In this document: positions 7,993 through 16,427 of the stretch, piece by piece
Position numbering within the stretch: position 1 is the stretch's first letter
Layout of the letters: every line of letters begins with the position of its first letter
Origin: a virus
Length of the DNA stretch: 64,000 nucleotides
Reading direction: 5' to 3' (one strand)
Virus record (IMG/VR): IMGVR_UViG_3300008954_000045
Span: 1 to 64,000 of that record
Made by a program: the position numbers and the translations under genes
The notes under the pieces: model-generated
Seen by the model: only the letters and a program-made list of their open reading frames with translations
What the model was told of the DNA's origin: nothing
Database searches by the model: none

Positions 7993-8714
7993 AGTCTAAT
8001 TCCTTTTGTTTTGTTTATAACAAATTCAACAATTGTGTTGTGGTTTTTCTTATTTATAATAAATGATTTGGCGAATCGCTTCTGATTCTCCCTATCAAGC
8101 ATTCCATACACCAAATTGACTCTTTTTATCATCGATTCGTCTAAATCTATTTTTGTTCCATCGTTCAGTTGTGTAAGGTTGACTAAAATGTCACCAAAAT
8201 CTACAGACTCACCAAACATATTACGAATCTTTCGCCATATCCAGTTGTTAGGATTTTCTAATTCATCTTCAATATCAAATTTATCTGCAAGTGCATATGC
8301 GGCTTCTGTACCGTCATCAAACTTTCTCTTGTTCTTTTTTAACCAAGTGGTAATTTCTTTTTTTGTGTCTTCTAGGAGACACAATTCAAATTGACAATCA
8401 ATACCTTCTTTGATACTTTGCTTAATGTATCTACGAGTTTCTCTCTTTGCAATCTTGGGACCAGGGAATATTTCCCATCGTTTTTCGTCAATGTACGCAA
8501 CGACGGGTTTGGTTCTACCAAGACCAAGACTTTTCAAAACAACTCTCTTCCCTGCAATATCAAAAGAATCGATGAATATTTCTTTTTCGAGTCGAGGATC
8601 AAGAGCAATTTCGGCAGAATCTTGTTGGAGTTCTGTTTCAGCCTCTTCTTTAGGTTTTTCCTCTTCCTCATATATCTTACGAAAATCAGAAAAGGATTTT
8701 AGGTTTGTTGACAT
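7989..8714 (-). CDS. conserved hypothetical protein between portal and gp67
   Basis: This 241-aa protein is not recognised with certainty. It starts at the ATG 8712-8714, which overlaps the gp20 stop as TGATG; a longer in-frame start at 8834 lies inside gp20 and is rejected. The N-terminus is an acidic, probably disordered stretch (YEEEEKPKEEAETE, residues 14-27). The rest is charged and helical, with ETRRYIKQSIKEG near 92, EITTWLKKNKRKFDD near 118 and a C-terminal basic helix NQKRFAKSFIINKK. In T4 the matching position holds gp67 and gp68, so a prohead core or assembly role is a reasonable inference, but sequence similarity to gp68 is not evident. Confidence 0.7.
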   Translation of the reverse strand: MSTNLKSFSDFRKIYEEEEKPKEEAETELQQDSAEIALDPRLEKEIFIDSFDIAGKRVVLKSLGLGRTKPVVAYIDEKRWEIFPGPKIAKRETRRYIKQSIKEGIDCQFELCLLEDTKKEITTWLKKNKRKFDDGTEAAYALADKFDIEDELENPNNWIWRKIRNMFGESVDFGDILVNLTQLNDGTKIDLDESMIKRVNLVYGMLDRENQKRFAKSFIINKKNHNTIVEFVINKTKGIRL

Positions 8715-10243
8715 CAATAGTAATCCTCTGTTGTGCCTGTTGAGATGATGCCCTTCTCTCGTTCGTTTTCTATCTGAGCATCCATTTCTTTGATTTCTTC
8801 TTCGGTTTGATTGAGAACATTCTTTCTTATCCACTCCAAAGAGTAGTATTTACCGATATGTTCATTCATCATACCCAGAAGATTCATTCGTTCGTTTAGA
8901 ATCTCATTATTTTTGAGTTCAGTAAAATATGAATCTCTAGCATATTCAAACTTGACATCATCTTTGATTTTTTCCCATTCGTCTTCTTTCATTATGCCGC
9001 GAAGTATCAATTGGACTCGTAGTGCCTGTAAGAACAACTCTGAAAATTTGGTTCGTTGCTTTTCGATAAACTTGAAGAACTTCAATTCGTCTCTTGATAT
9101 TTCAGCAGATCTGCCCATATTAAAACCATTATCCGCTTCAAGACGACTAATAGGAACATTCAATGCACGATACAATTTCTTTTTGAAATATTCAACATCT
9201 TCCATTTCACCGAGGTTTTCCCCACCCTGTAGAGTATCAATCTCGGTGCCTCTTCCACCTTCTCGTCTAGGTAGCCAAAAATCTTCAAGCATTGACATGT
9301 GTTTTTTGTCGTCACGAATTTCTCCGGTATTAACATCATATACCAACTTGTTTCGATATCGGTTCATTATGTCTCGGAGGTATTGCTCTGCTTTGTTCTT
9401 TGGAAGAGAACCAACGTCAATATAGAATATCCGACGCTCGGGGGCTCTGGATATTCGATAAATCACCACAGCATCTTCAATCATTCGTAGTTGATTGAGT
9501 GGTTTGATAATTTTGTGAAGATTTCCGAACACTCTCTTTTTGTCAATGTCATACATTCCCGAATGAACATATATGATTGAATCGGTATTGATTTTAATTC
9601 CCTCAACAGCATCAAGACCACCAAGTCTATCATCCCTGTCTTGATCGGTATAAACAAAGAATTCTTCAACATCTTTGATTACTTTGATACCATCTGAGCC
9701 CGTCTCTTTTTCGACTTTCCTAATTTTTCGGATGGATGTGGCGTCAACTGGTCTAAGTTCTTGAATGCCTTGCTTCTTATTTTTTGGGTTTATGACAATA
9801 TGAAAATACATTTTTCCGTCAATGTACCACTTACGGAATATATCATAGCCTCGAACGCTAAAATGAAGAAGTTTTAGGATTTTATTAAATTCTTCCTGCA
9901 TCGTTTCTTTTACTCTATCAGGAAGATTGACTAAATCTAAGTCCATTTGTACAGTTCTTTTGATATCATCTTGAACTATTGATTCGTTGATAATATCATC
10001 TATGGCACTATCCACTTCTGCGTGTAATGACATTTCTCTGTATTTCTTAATCAAATCGATATCGTTTTTAATGTTTCCATCAAAATCAACGTACTGACCA
10101 AAGAAATTGCCTGCTTCAATCGTTGTTGCCCCATCATCATAATCAGGTGGGACGAATGAAACAGGCTTACGAATGGTTGACTCTAAACCAACTTTATTCG
10201 TATTTTTCTTTTTACCAAATGAAAATCCAAAGAAATCGGGCAT
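8714..10243 (-). CDS. gp20: gp20 portal vertex protein
   Basis: The 509-aa protein is the T4-type portal (T4 gp20 is 524 aa). Diagnostic stretches include EVDSAIDDIINESIV near residue 75, LRPVDATSIRKIRKV near 163, RISRAPERRIFYIDVG near 263 and RLEADNGFNMGRSAEISRDE near 365. Twelve copies form the ring through which gp16/gp17 pump DNA and to which the neck proteins bind. The acidic N-terminal arm and helical C-terminal crown are as expected. It lies directly after gp19 (20-base gap) and before the 241-aa gene. Confidence 0.97.
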   Translation of the reverse strand: MPDFFGFSFGKKKNTNKVGLESTIRKPVSFVPPDYDDGATTIEAGNFFGQYVDFDGNIKNDIDLIKKYREMSLHAEVDSAIDDIINESIVQDDIKRTVQMDLDLVNLPDRVKETMQEEFNKILKLLHFSVRGYDIFRKWYIDGKMYFHIVINPKNKKQGIQELRPVDATSIRKIRKVEKETGSDGIKVIKDVEEFFVYTDQDRDDRLGGLDAVEGIKINTDSIIYVHSGMYDIDKKRVFGNLHKIIKPLNQLRMIEDAVVIYRISRAPERRIFYIDVGSLPKNKAEQYLRDIMNRYRNKLVYDVNTGEIRDDKKHMSMLEDFWLPRREGGRGTEIDTLQGGENLGEMEDVEYFKKKLYRALNVPISRLEADNGFNMGRSAEISRDELKFFKFIEKQRTKFSELFLQALRVQLILRGIMKEDEWEKIKDDVKFEYARDSYFTELKNNEILNERMNLLGMMNEHIGKYYSLEWIRKNVLNQTEEEIKEMDAQIENEREKGIISTGTTEDYY

Positions 10244-10262
10244 AATAAATATATTCCTTTAA

Positions 10263-10778
10263 TCAACTAACCTCTTTAGATGTCCAATATTGATAGGTGA
10301 GTGTCACAGTAAATTCAGCAATGGTATCATTCGTATCAAATGCAACTTCCATTGCTCCAATGTTCTTCGGCCAGCAACCAATCAGATTGTATTTTCTAAC
10401 TCCCTTACCCATACGATCTAGTTGCTCAACACTCCAGTCTTCGTATAGATTACTATCATCATATTTTACAGTGTTCTCAACGTGCTTATTCATTTCGTTG
10501 TGCCATTTTTCAAAATCAATGCGAAGTTTCATTTCTGCATCAGAAATTATTGTAATTTCCCAATCTTCAAATGTTCTATCGCCAGGAATTTTAATCACTC
10601 GGCCCCGATATGGTACTAGAATTTCCCCCACAGTCGCAGAAGGTAATGATGTGCTTTTAATCAGAAATTTAAGTTTCTCATTGTTTCCAACTTTGTTTCC
10701 TGCTTGCACCTGAAAGAGATTTTGCCTAAGACCTCCTCCTTTGAGTGCGCTGCTTTTATAATTTTCAATATCTGGCAT
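10263..10778 (-). CDS. gp19: gp19 tail tube protein
   Basis: At 171 aa this matches T4 gp19 (163 aa). Recognisable parts are FLIKSTSLPSATVGEILVPYRGR (residues about 38-60), KIPGDRTFEDWEITIISD (68-85) and a C-terminal YNLIGCWPKNIGAMEVAFD...YQYW segment. Hexamers of gp19 stack to form the inner tail tube through which DNA passes. It lies between sheath gp18 and portal gp20, the T4 order. An AAGGAGG lies 7 bases before the ATG. A weak -10-like CTATAAAC and a hairpin lie upstream in the gap from gp18. Confidence 0.95.
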   Translation of the reverse strand: MPDIENYKSSALKGGGLRQNLFQVQAGNKVGNNEKLKFLIKSTSLPSATVGEILVPYRGRVIKIPGDRTFEDWEITIISDAEMKLRIDFEKWHNEMNKHVENTVKYDDSNLYEDWSVEQLDRMGKGVRKYNLIGCWPKNIGAMEVAFDTNDTIAEFTVTLTYQYWTSKEVS

Positions 10779-10802
10779 ATATGCCTCCTTTTAGAATTTT
10801 TG

Positions 10803-10840
10803 GTTTATAGTATTTAGGGGGCTCTATTGAAGAAACCCCC
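10803..10840 (-). terminator. hairpin after gp18, with a possible gp19 late -10
   Basis: On the minus strand GGGGG and CCCCC (with added wobble pairs) enclose a loop of about 12 bases at 10817-10840, 15 bases after the gp18 stop. The T-run afterwards is poor (TAAATAC), so termination would be partial. CTATAAAC (10803-10810) just beyond could serve as a weak late -10 for gp19. Confidence 0.45.
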
Positions 10841-10854
10841 ACAAATACCAAATT

Positions 10855-12948
10855 TTATGCACCTGCTACTTCGTTGAAATCAACTCCTGTACCGACTGCG
10901 ATAAAGTTGAGTTGAATGAAGTTGATGGATCTTGCAGGTTTGATGTAGATGTCTGCAACAAATTCATTTCTATCAATTACGCTGCCTGGGTTGTTAGTTT
11001 CATCACATACAACCTTGAAGTCGTAAATGCCTCTTCGTCCCTTGACATCTCGGAGGAATGGTGTTACCATATTCACGAAACTTGCTCGGGTGAAAGCATC
11101 ATTGAACTCAAACAACTGATACTTAGCAGCAGTTGCGATTGCCTTCTCAAGGACAATGAACAGTCTACGAACATTGATACGATCAAATGCACTTGGTTTT
11201 CTCTGCATCGTCTTATCACCGTAAAGAACTGTTCCTTCGCCGGGGAAGGCAACAACTGGGTTGATGTTGTTCTTGTAGAGTGTGTCGCGGTGTGCTTGCT
11301 TTGGATTGTAAGGCAATCGAATTACCCCACGAATTTGTCCACGGTTGAATCCTGCTGGACTCCACCAAGCATCGTTGGTAAACTCTGTTCGGGCAACCAA
11401 ACCAGCGACATCTCCGTTGAGGGGAACCCATCGATAAACGTCATTGTAGGTATCGTACATATACTTCCAACCACCGTCAAACACACCATATGAAGATGAT
11501 TTGTTTAGATCGTTGTTGTAGTAATCTACGATGTTTGTGGTTGCAGTCCCCGCAGAACTTTGTCCGACAGCATCTCCTCTAAGAGGAGAGAGGAATGCGA
11601 CACAATCTTTTCGTGCATCGCAGATATCAATCAATTGTCCTGCAAGTGTTTGCTCAGCCGGTCCGCCTAAGAGAAGCGAAACATCTACTGTTTCTGCATC
11701 ATCAAAGAGTTCATACCCGTTAGAGTAGAGCGAAGAGTTCGAGTACGTTCCGTTTACTCCACCAGTCATAGAAGCATAGAAGTTTCTAGCAAGTTTCTCG
11801 AAGTTACTACCACTTCCTTCACCGGCCGGTACAATACCAGATTCAATATCTGAGAGTAATGAACCCCATTCTCTACCACCAACCCCGGCACTCACTCCGC
11901 CAGAGAATCCAATAACATCTGGGTGATCACCCCACCAAATATAGTTTGACGAATCGTTGATAACTTTAACATAATAGTTACTTGTCCCGTCAAACTTCTT
12001 GGCATCTTTTGCCTTAGAAGCAGTAAATCGTTCAAGAACAGTTCCGCGTGTTCCGCTAAATCTACCATCTTCATCAATCACGACGATATCAATTTCGTCG
12101 TCAGTAGCGCCAGCATTTTCTGCGTTTGTTGATGTGGACGGAGTGCGATCAAAGTTACCGGCATATGCCCAAGTTATTGTTGCATCTGACGTGGCCCCGA
12201 GGTTTGTGTCGAGGGAAGAAACCGCAGGAGTGACTTTAATGTGGGTGATTTCGTTAGATTCATTTTGGTGATCTGCACCAGAAGCGCCACCACTAAATCC
12301 TGTTACAGTATATGTTGTATTTCCGAGACTGAGATAATCTCCTACAGCGACTTCACCTCGCATAGAAGTATCTTCAATTTCCAGTAAACTTGCACCGGCA
12401 CTTGCACCAGTAATACCATCCGAGAACGAAACACTATGTGTATCAGACATTGAAACTTTTAGTGAGTTACCAAGAGTTCCGGGCCACTTTGCAGCCCAAT
12501 AAATATCTGCTGATCCACTCAATCCCTGACTACTAGCACTGGGGCTAGTCCCTCCCTCTACGTCATTGAGGTAATAATCGTTACTATTTAGAAGTTGAAT
12601 ACCAGAAGAAGATCCAGAGAATGATACTGCGGTGTCACCGCGAGTTCCGTTCCCTGCTGCCACAGCATTGTATGCATCGTTTGTCTTTCGTACGACCTGA
12701 AGACTGTTTCCATACCCTAGGAAGTTAGCCCCAGTAAAGAAGTATTCGGTTGGGGCGTGATCGTCGCCAACTGTTGGTTTGCCGAATGCACTTACGAGAC
12801 TTGCTTCCCCATCAATAAGAACAATCTCTTCACAGGGGCCCCAGTTAAAGTAACCAGCGACTCCAGCCGAAGTAGTAGCAACAGCGGGTACAATGTTTGT
12901 AAGATCTTTTTCGGTGACGTTTACGCCTGGACTAATTTGAAATCCCAT
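10855..12948 (-). CDS. gp18: gp18 contractile tail sheath protein
   Basis: This 697-aa protein (T4 gp18 is 659 aa) has the sheath signature at both ends. The start FQISPGVNVTEKDLTNIVPAV is followed by GVAGYFNWGPCEE, and the conserved C-terminal domain has NVRRLFIVLEKAIATAAK near 610 and GVDFNEVAG at the end. The middle, roughly residues 110-330, is serine- and glycine-rich and corresponds to the variable, outward-facing sheath domains. The sheath contracts around the gp19 tube on infection. Upstream is a 5' leader with an AT-rich late-like box at 13010-13019 and a small inverted repeat TAGCGA/TCGCTA. Confidence 0.96.
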   Translation of the reverse strand: MGFQISPGVNVTEKDLTNIVPAVATTSAGVAGYFNWGPCEEIVLIDGEASLVSAFGKPTVGDDHAPTEYFFTGANFLGYGNSLQVVRKTNDAYNAVAAGNGTRGDTAVSFSGSSSGIQLLNSNDYYLNDVEGGTSPSASSQGLSGSADIYWAAKWPGTLGNSLKVSMSDTHSVSFSDGITGASAGASLLEIEDTSMRGEVAVGDYLSLGNTTYTVTGFSGGASGADHQNESNEITHIKVTPAVSSLDTNLGATSDATITWAYAGNFDRTPSTSTNAENAGATDDEIDIVVIDEDGRFSGTRGTVLERFTASKAKDAKKFDGTSNYYVKVINDSSNYIWWGDHPDVIGFSGGVSAGVGGREWGSLLSDIESGIVPAGEGSGSNFEKLARNFYASMTGGVNGTYSNSSLYSNGYELFDDAETVDVSLLLGGPAEQTLAGQLIDICDARKDCVAFLSPLRGDAVGQSSAGTATTNIVDYYNNDLNKSSSYGVFDGGWKYMYDTYNDVYRWVPLNGDVAGLVARTEFTNDAWWSPAGFNRGQIRGVIRLPYNPKQAHRDTLYKNNINPVVAFPGEGTVLYGDKTMQRKPSAFDRINVRRLFIVLEKAIATAAKYQLFEFNDAFTRASFVNMVTPFLRDVKGRRGIYDFKVVCDETNNPGSVIDRNEFVADIYIKPARSINFIQLNFIAVGTGVDFNEVAGA

Positions 12949-12973
12949 TGCGCTTTCTCCTTTGTGTTTTATC

Positions 12974-13019
12974 CTAGCGATTCGCTATGAAATGTTATTT
13001 CTTTCTTCATATATATAAA
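12974..13019 (-). promoter_or_regulatory. gp18 leader: late-like -10 and small inverted repeat
   Basis: The 80-base gap between gp17 and gp18 contains, on the minus strand, ATTTATATATATGAAG (late-promoter-like) about 60 bases before the ATG, then a 13-base near-palindrome TAGCGATTCGCTA at 12975-12987 (strand symmetric), then AAAGGAGAAAG. The box is less good than the TATACATA copies. The inverted repeat would sit in the mRNA leader; its function is unknown. Confidence 0.4.
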
Positions 13020-13028
13020 TCTATCGGA

Positions 13029-14198
13029 TTACATCACCCAACCACCATCAACTTCCCATTGTTGCCCCGAATCATCAATATATGTAGTCTCTTGAGAACC
13101 CAAACCATCCTCAATGAACCCAAATGGGGTCATATCATCTTCAATTTGTTTCATTTTTTCTTCATAAAGGTCTTTACGAATATCAAGATTGGTCAATTCC
13201 TTGAAATATGATTGGGTTGTCAACCATCCAAACAGAACTAAGGTCATCACCAAGTCATCGTGATGTCCTGTTTCCGCCTGATATGATTTTTTCTTAGAGA
13301 TGAATGAAACGAACTCTTTGATAATGTCAAAATCTTCAACAATCAATTTATCCTCTTCAACCATACTCTTCAGAAGAGAGCATCCGACTCTCTTTACTGC
13401 TTCTGTTGTTCTGATTCCATATTGACTCTGCCCAGAACCAAATCCACCATCCAGAGTTTGTCCCTTTCTACCACGAATAGTAGTAACCAATAAATGGTCA
13501 TATTCCATTTCGTGATGAAGAATGTCTGCAACCTGTCCACCAATATCATTCAATTCCACAAGAATGTGTGCTTTGTTGTATTGCATTGCTGCTGCATATA
13601 TCGCATTTGGATATACAAGTGGTGACATTTCGTTATTTCTAAATTTGGCAACTACCCTATATGGCATAGAAGTAATATCCACAATGGTGAATGCGTGATA
13701 ATCTAAACCCTGTCCTCTCGAAACATCAACACACATCACATAAGTATGGTCTTCTTCTGGTTCAACCAAAACATCGAACCCTTCATCGTTTTTGAATACG
13801 GGGTCGTTGTATGTCAATTCTTTCAATTTCTTCGATTCAATGAGTGTGTTTACACTACCCACGAAGTCACAATTATGAGAAACTAAACCATTTGAAAAGT
13901 ATTCGTGATTTTCAACTTCGAGAATATCAAACAAATCAATTTCATCTTCAAAAATATTAACAAACGAAACTGGCGAGGATTCCTTTACACCAACAATAAA
14001 ATCACCGCACAACAATTCTTTACTTTTCTTCCAACCATCTTTAGTTTTTACTTTATGGTTCAATGAACATTTAAGTTCTGTGCTTTTGGTTGAAATTGTA
14101 GCGTATTCTGATTTTGAAAGTTTTCTCATACCAGAGAACGACTTCCAACCAGAAGGTGTCATTATTTCATATTGTGTGTTTTTTATATGTTCTTCCAC
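13029..14198 (-). CDS. gp17: gp17 terminase large subunit, C part: split-intein IntC + nuclease domain
   Basis: This 389-aa ORF starts at a GTG (14196-14198). Residues 1-109 are the C-terminal part of an intein: ITP-like EIMTPSGWKSFSGM near 11-24, block B KCSLNHKVKTKDGW near 43-56, block F DLFDILEVENHEYF and block G GLVSHN ending at Asn109, followed by Cys as +1 extein residue. Residues 110-389 are the rest of gp17: CDFVGS, then the RNase H-like nuclease with VDVSRGQG (Asp158), VELNDIGGQ and GHHDDLVMT (314-315). The reading frame is the same as that of the N part, but two TGA stops lie between. Trans-splicing with the N part would give a normal 546-aa terminase. A suboptimal AGGA lies 14 bases before the GTG. 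Confidence 0.93.
   Translation of the reverse strand: MEEHIKNTQYEIMTPSGWKSFSGMRKLSKSEYATISTKSTELKCSLNHKVKTKDGWKKSKELLCGDFIVGVKESSPVSFVNIFEDEIDLFDILEVENHEYFSNGLVSHNCDFVGSVNTLIESKKLKELTYNDPVFKNDEGFDVLVEPEEDHTYVMCVDVSRGQGLDYHAFTIVDITSMPYRVVAKFRNNEMSPLVYPNAIYAAAMQYNKAHILVELNDIGGQVADILHHEMEYDHLLVTTIRGRKGQTLDGGFGSGQSQYGIRTTEAVKRVGCSLLKSMVEEDKLIVEDFDIIKEFVSFISKKKSYQAETGHHDDLVMTLVLFGWLTTQSYFKELTNLDIRKDLYEEKMKQIEDDMTPFGFIEDGLGSQETTYIDDSGQQWEVDGGWVM
13872..14198 (-). other. split intein C-fragment (IntC, 109 aa)
   Basis: This segment encodes the long C-terminal piece of an atypically split intein: block B with Asn-His (CSLNHKV), block F and a terminal Ser-His-Asn before Cys+1. No homing endonuclease domain is present. 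Length and break position match the AceL-TerL type, which also resides in a phage terminase (established knowledge, from memory). Confidence 0.9.
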
Positions 14199-14213
14199 AT
14201 TATATGTATGAAT

Positions 14214-14232
14214 CCTACGAATTCACATTCAA
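14214..14232 (-). other. relict copy of the intein insertion site at the split point
   Basis: The minus strand reads TTGAATGTGAATTCGTAGG. The continuous extein site (bases before the intein at 14325-14330 joined to 13871 and down) reads TTGAATGTGACTTCGTGGG, 17 of 19 identical. Read in the extein frame, the relict spells ECEFVG against ECDFVG, and all mismatches fall at third codon positions. Read in the intein frame, it gives the two TGA stops (14229-14231 and 14223-14225). Confidence 0.75.
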
Positions 14233-15122
14233 TAAAGGAAGTCAAATGCCTCTTTCATTGACACTTCAAACTCTTCTTGTGTGTCCTTATCTCTTACAGT
14301 AATCATCGTATTACCATCTAAACATTCAAATTCCGTGCGGAACTGTTGTTCAGAGGTATTGGCAATTGTTTCTTCTTTCCATTTCTCATCACGACCAGGC
14401 ACCTGACTCCAATGAATCTCAATGGGTACATATGAATTTCTACCATTTAATGCATTGTTCCAGAATTTATAGAATAGATTCATACCGTGCGGGGTTGAAA
14501 CCATCAAAACTTTTGTAGTTTCACCCGAAGTAATGGTAGGATATACCGAACTGAAGAATTCATCTGCCACTTCGTGCGGAACGAATGCAAATTCATCAAG
14601 GAAAATAAGATTGAACGAACTACCACGAATTGCACTGGATGAGGTAGCAGAAGCAAGAATTCGTGAACCATTTTCTAGTTCAATTGTACCCTTGTTCCAT
14701 TGCTCAACACCTTGTTGTAACCATTTAGGAAGGTGTTCATATGCAAGTTTCAACCTATGCAGAAGTTCCCTTGCTGTTGCTTGTTTATTTGCAAGGATAG
14801 CAACACTCACTTCTGCATTGAATAGTACATAATGTAAGAGATATGCAATTGTGGTTGTAGATTTACCAGACTGTCGTGGGAGTTTGCAAATCACAAAACG
14901 ATTATCGTGAACCGTATTTACAATGTGTTCCTGAAAATCATATAGATCAAAATTTACCAAACCTCTATCGAGGTGAACAATCTTCACATACTTTTTAATG
15001 AAGTAGATGGGGTCTTGCTGGCATTTCAGATACTCTCCGATTTGCTCTGTGGTAAAATCAACATTGACACCTTTTGCTTTTAGGTTGGGATTACCAAGAT
15101 AATGATCAATCTTCTCCGCCAT
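14229..15122 (-). CDS. gp17: gp17 terminase large subunit, N part: packaging ATPase + split-intein IntN
   Basis: Residues 1-266 are the ATPase domain of the T4-type packaging motor: Walker A PRQSGKST near 82-89, coupling-type ASATSSS near 158, Walker B LIFLDE with Glu177, and motif III VSTPHG near 208-213. After FRTEFE the sequence changes at Cys267 to CLDGNTMITV, the block A of an intein, and stops after 31 intein residues (AFDFLY). Without splicing this would be an ATPase lacking its nuclease. The downstream ORF carries the rest of intein and terminase. It overlaps gp16 by 17 bases. Being cut inside the intein rather than the extein argues for a functional split intein and not a dead gene. 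Confidence 0.95.
   Translation of the reverse strand: MAEKIDHYLGNPNLKAKGVNVDFTTEQIGEYLKCQQDPIYFIKKYVKIVHLDRGLVNFDLYDFQEHIVNTVHDNRFVICKLPRQSGKSTTTIAYLLHYVLFNAEVSVAILANKQATARELLHRLKLAYEHLPKWLQQGVEQWNKGTIELENGSRILASATSSSAIRGSSFNLIFLDEFAFVPHEVADEFFSSVYPTITSGETTKVLMVSTPHGMNLFYKFWNNALNGRNSYVPIEIHWSQVPGRDEKWKEETIANTSEQQFRTEFECLDGNTMITVRDKDTQEEFEVSMKEAFDFLY
14232..14324 (-). other. split intein N-fragment (IntN, 31 aa)
   Basis: This piece begins with the nucleophile Cys1 in CLDGNTMI directly after extein residues EFE and ends at a TGA. A 31-residue IntN is far shorter than the roughly 90-100 residues of ordinary split inteins, but fits the atypical TerL class (about 25 residues in AceL-TerL, from memory). 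Confidence 0.9.
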
Positions 15123-15609
15123 CTTTTTCCTCTACTTCAACATCAATAACTTCAAATTGTTCTTGTTCTTCAATTTCTGCTTCAAGCATTTCTTGTTTTT
15201 GTCTTTTTAAGAGTTTCTGAAGTTCCGTTGTAGATCCAACAAACAAGGAGTTGTTGGTAATGTTGTTGGCTTTCTGCCCACTGTCTTCCTTTTTAATTTG
15301 CTTCATCTTGTTGTGCATCTCCAAAAGGTCTTTATTTACCTCTGAAATGGTCTTAATCATCTGGGCAGCAACTTCATAGGCTCTTGGGGCTTCTGTTTCG
15401 GAAGCAACATTCAGAATACCATCGATAGCATCGTTTCCAACATCAATGATGTCCTTTAGATTTTGCCTTACCAGATTATAATCACGCTTTAATTGCATTT
15501 CTTGTGCGGTAGGAACTATAGGTTTTGGTTCTTCGTTTGTTTCTTGTGGAACTCGTTCAATATCTAAAGCATCGGACAACTTATCATCAACATTCTCTTT
15601 GTCACTCAT
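15106..15609 (-). CDS. gp16: gp16 terminase small subunit
   Basis: The 167-aa protein matches T4 gp16 (164 aa) in size, position and pattern: an acidic N-terminal third, a central coiled coil YNLVRQNLKDIIDVGNDAID (about 45-64) and AYEVAAQMIKTISEVNKDLL (about 77-96), then NNSLFVGSTTELQKLLK near 117-133 and an acidic tail. gp16 recognises concatemeric DNA and regulates the gp17 motor. It starts by an ATGA overlap with gp15 and its end overlaps gp17. Confidence 0.92.
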   Translation of the reverse strand: MSDKENVDDKLSDALDIERVPQETNEEPKPIVPTAQEMQLKRDYNLVRQNLKDIIDVGNDAIDGILNVASETEAPRAYEVAAQMIKTISEVNKDLLEMHNKMKQIKKEDSGQKANNITNNSLFVGSTTELQKLLKRQKQEMLEAEIEEQEQFEVIDVEVEEKDGGED

Positions 15610-16427
15610 GTAATAATCTCTCCATCAATATCAACATCACCAGCAGTAGAACCAAATAGATATGTATTTTTGGTTGGTGTGTAGTTGGACACATCAGACG
15701 ATGCCCCAGATGGACCGGTAACACCAACATCGGTTCTAGAAAATGCACCAGTAGTTCCAGCCTCATGTGCCGTTTGATTGAATATAGTTCCTTGAATCTT
15801 TTTGATAATTGCACCAGAAAGTATTCTACCATAGACATATGATTTGGCAGTAAACCCGAGTGTCCAAGTGATACTTCTTCTCGACTCAAAATCCCCCTCC
15901 CAGTCTTCCTCTGGTTGTACGCTATTAAGGACAATCGGAATATCTACTTTTCTGTTATGACTGGTTGGATTAATACTCACTGTAAATTCAGGTGTAAAGT
16001 AAGGGAGTATTTGCTCCATGATTTGAAGACCGTCATCCATAAATTTAGCCATTATGTATAGATTGAAATTTACGTTGTATGGTACTTCTGCATATGAGTA
16101 TTTCATCGAACTGTCGGAATCTGGATCTTGTCGTGCATACCTCTCCATTGTTCCTCGTTTTCTGATTGAATCGTAGTCGATTGATTCAATATCAAAACTC
16201 ATTCGAGGGAGAACTAAAGCAACTTGACTTCCATCGGCTGTAGTAATAGAGCCTCCTTCATCAATACGTCGAAGATACTTCTCCTTATTTCCATAAGCGA
16301 GAGGTACTCGGATTGTCTCTTTCTCTGTTCCGTCTGCATTGTATCGTTTCACATAGCAGTTGTTAAAGAGTGAACCAAAAGCCACCACTAAATTTCTGAT
16401 TGATTTGTTGTCGAAGTGTTGAAACAT
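15606..16427 (-). CDS. gp15: gp15 tail completion/sheath stabiliser protein
   Basis: The 273-aa protein equals T4 gp15 in length (272 aa). Typical features are the start MFQHFDNKSIRNLVVAFGSLF, DYDSIRKRGT near 85, a central VPYNVNFNLYIMAKFMDDGLQ-like region and GRILSGAIIKKI near 200. gp15 caps the tail tube and sheath and joins the tail to the head neck. I use the ATG at 16425-16427, which overlaps the gp14 stop as TGATG, instead of a TTG one codon upstream. Confidence 0.93.
   Translation of the reverse strand: MFQHFDNKSIRNLVVAFGSLFNNCYVKRYNADGTEKETIRVPLAYGNKEKYLRRIDEGGSITTADGSQVALVLPRMSFDIESIDYDSIRKRGTMERYARQDPDSDSSMKYSYAEVPYNVNFNLYIMAKFMDDGLQIMEQILPYFTPEFTVSINPTSHNRKVDIPIVLNSVQPEEDWEGDFESRRSITWTLGFTAKSYVYGRILSGAIIKKIQGTIFNQTAHEAGTTGAFSRTDVGVTGPSGASSDVSNYTPTKNTYLFGSTAGDVDIDGEIIT

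Noticed and set aside
14196-14212. CATACATA just before the IntC GTG as a separate late promoter.
   Set aside because: It is only about 10 bases from the start codon, so transcription would begin inside the coding region.
14223-14231. TGA codons inside gp17 read as a sense codon (recoded genetic code).
   Set aside because: Other genes here end in TGA in overlapping TGATG or ATGA contexts (gp55, gp14, gp20, gp33), so TGA works as a stop.
14199-14231. The gp17 split as a simple sequencing error.
   Set aside because: Two stops occur in the same frame with no net frameshift, and the sequence there is a recognisable site relict; both intein halves keep their key residues.
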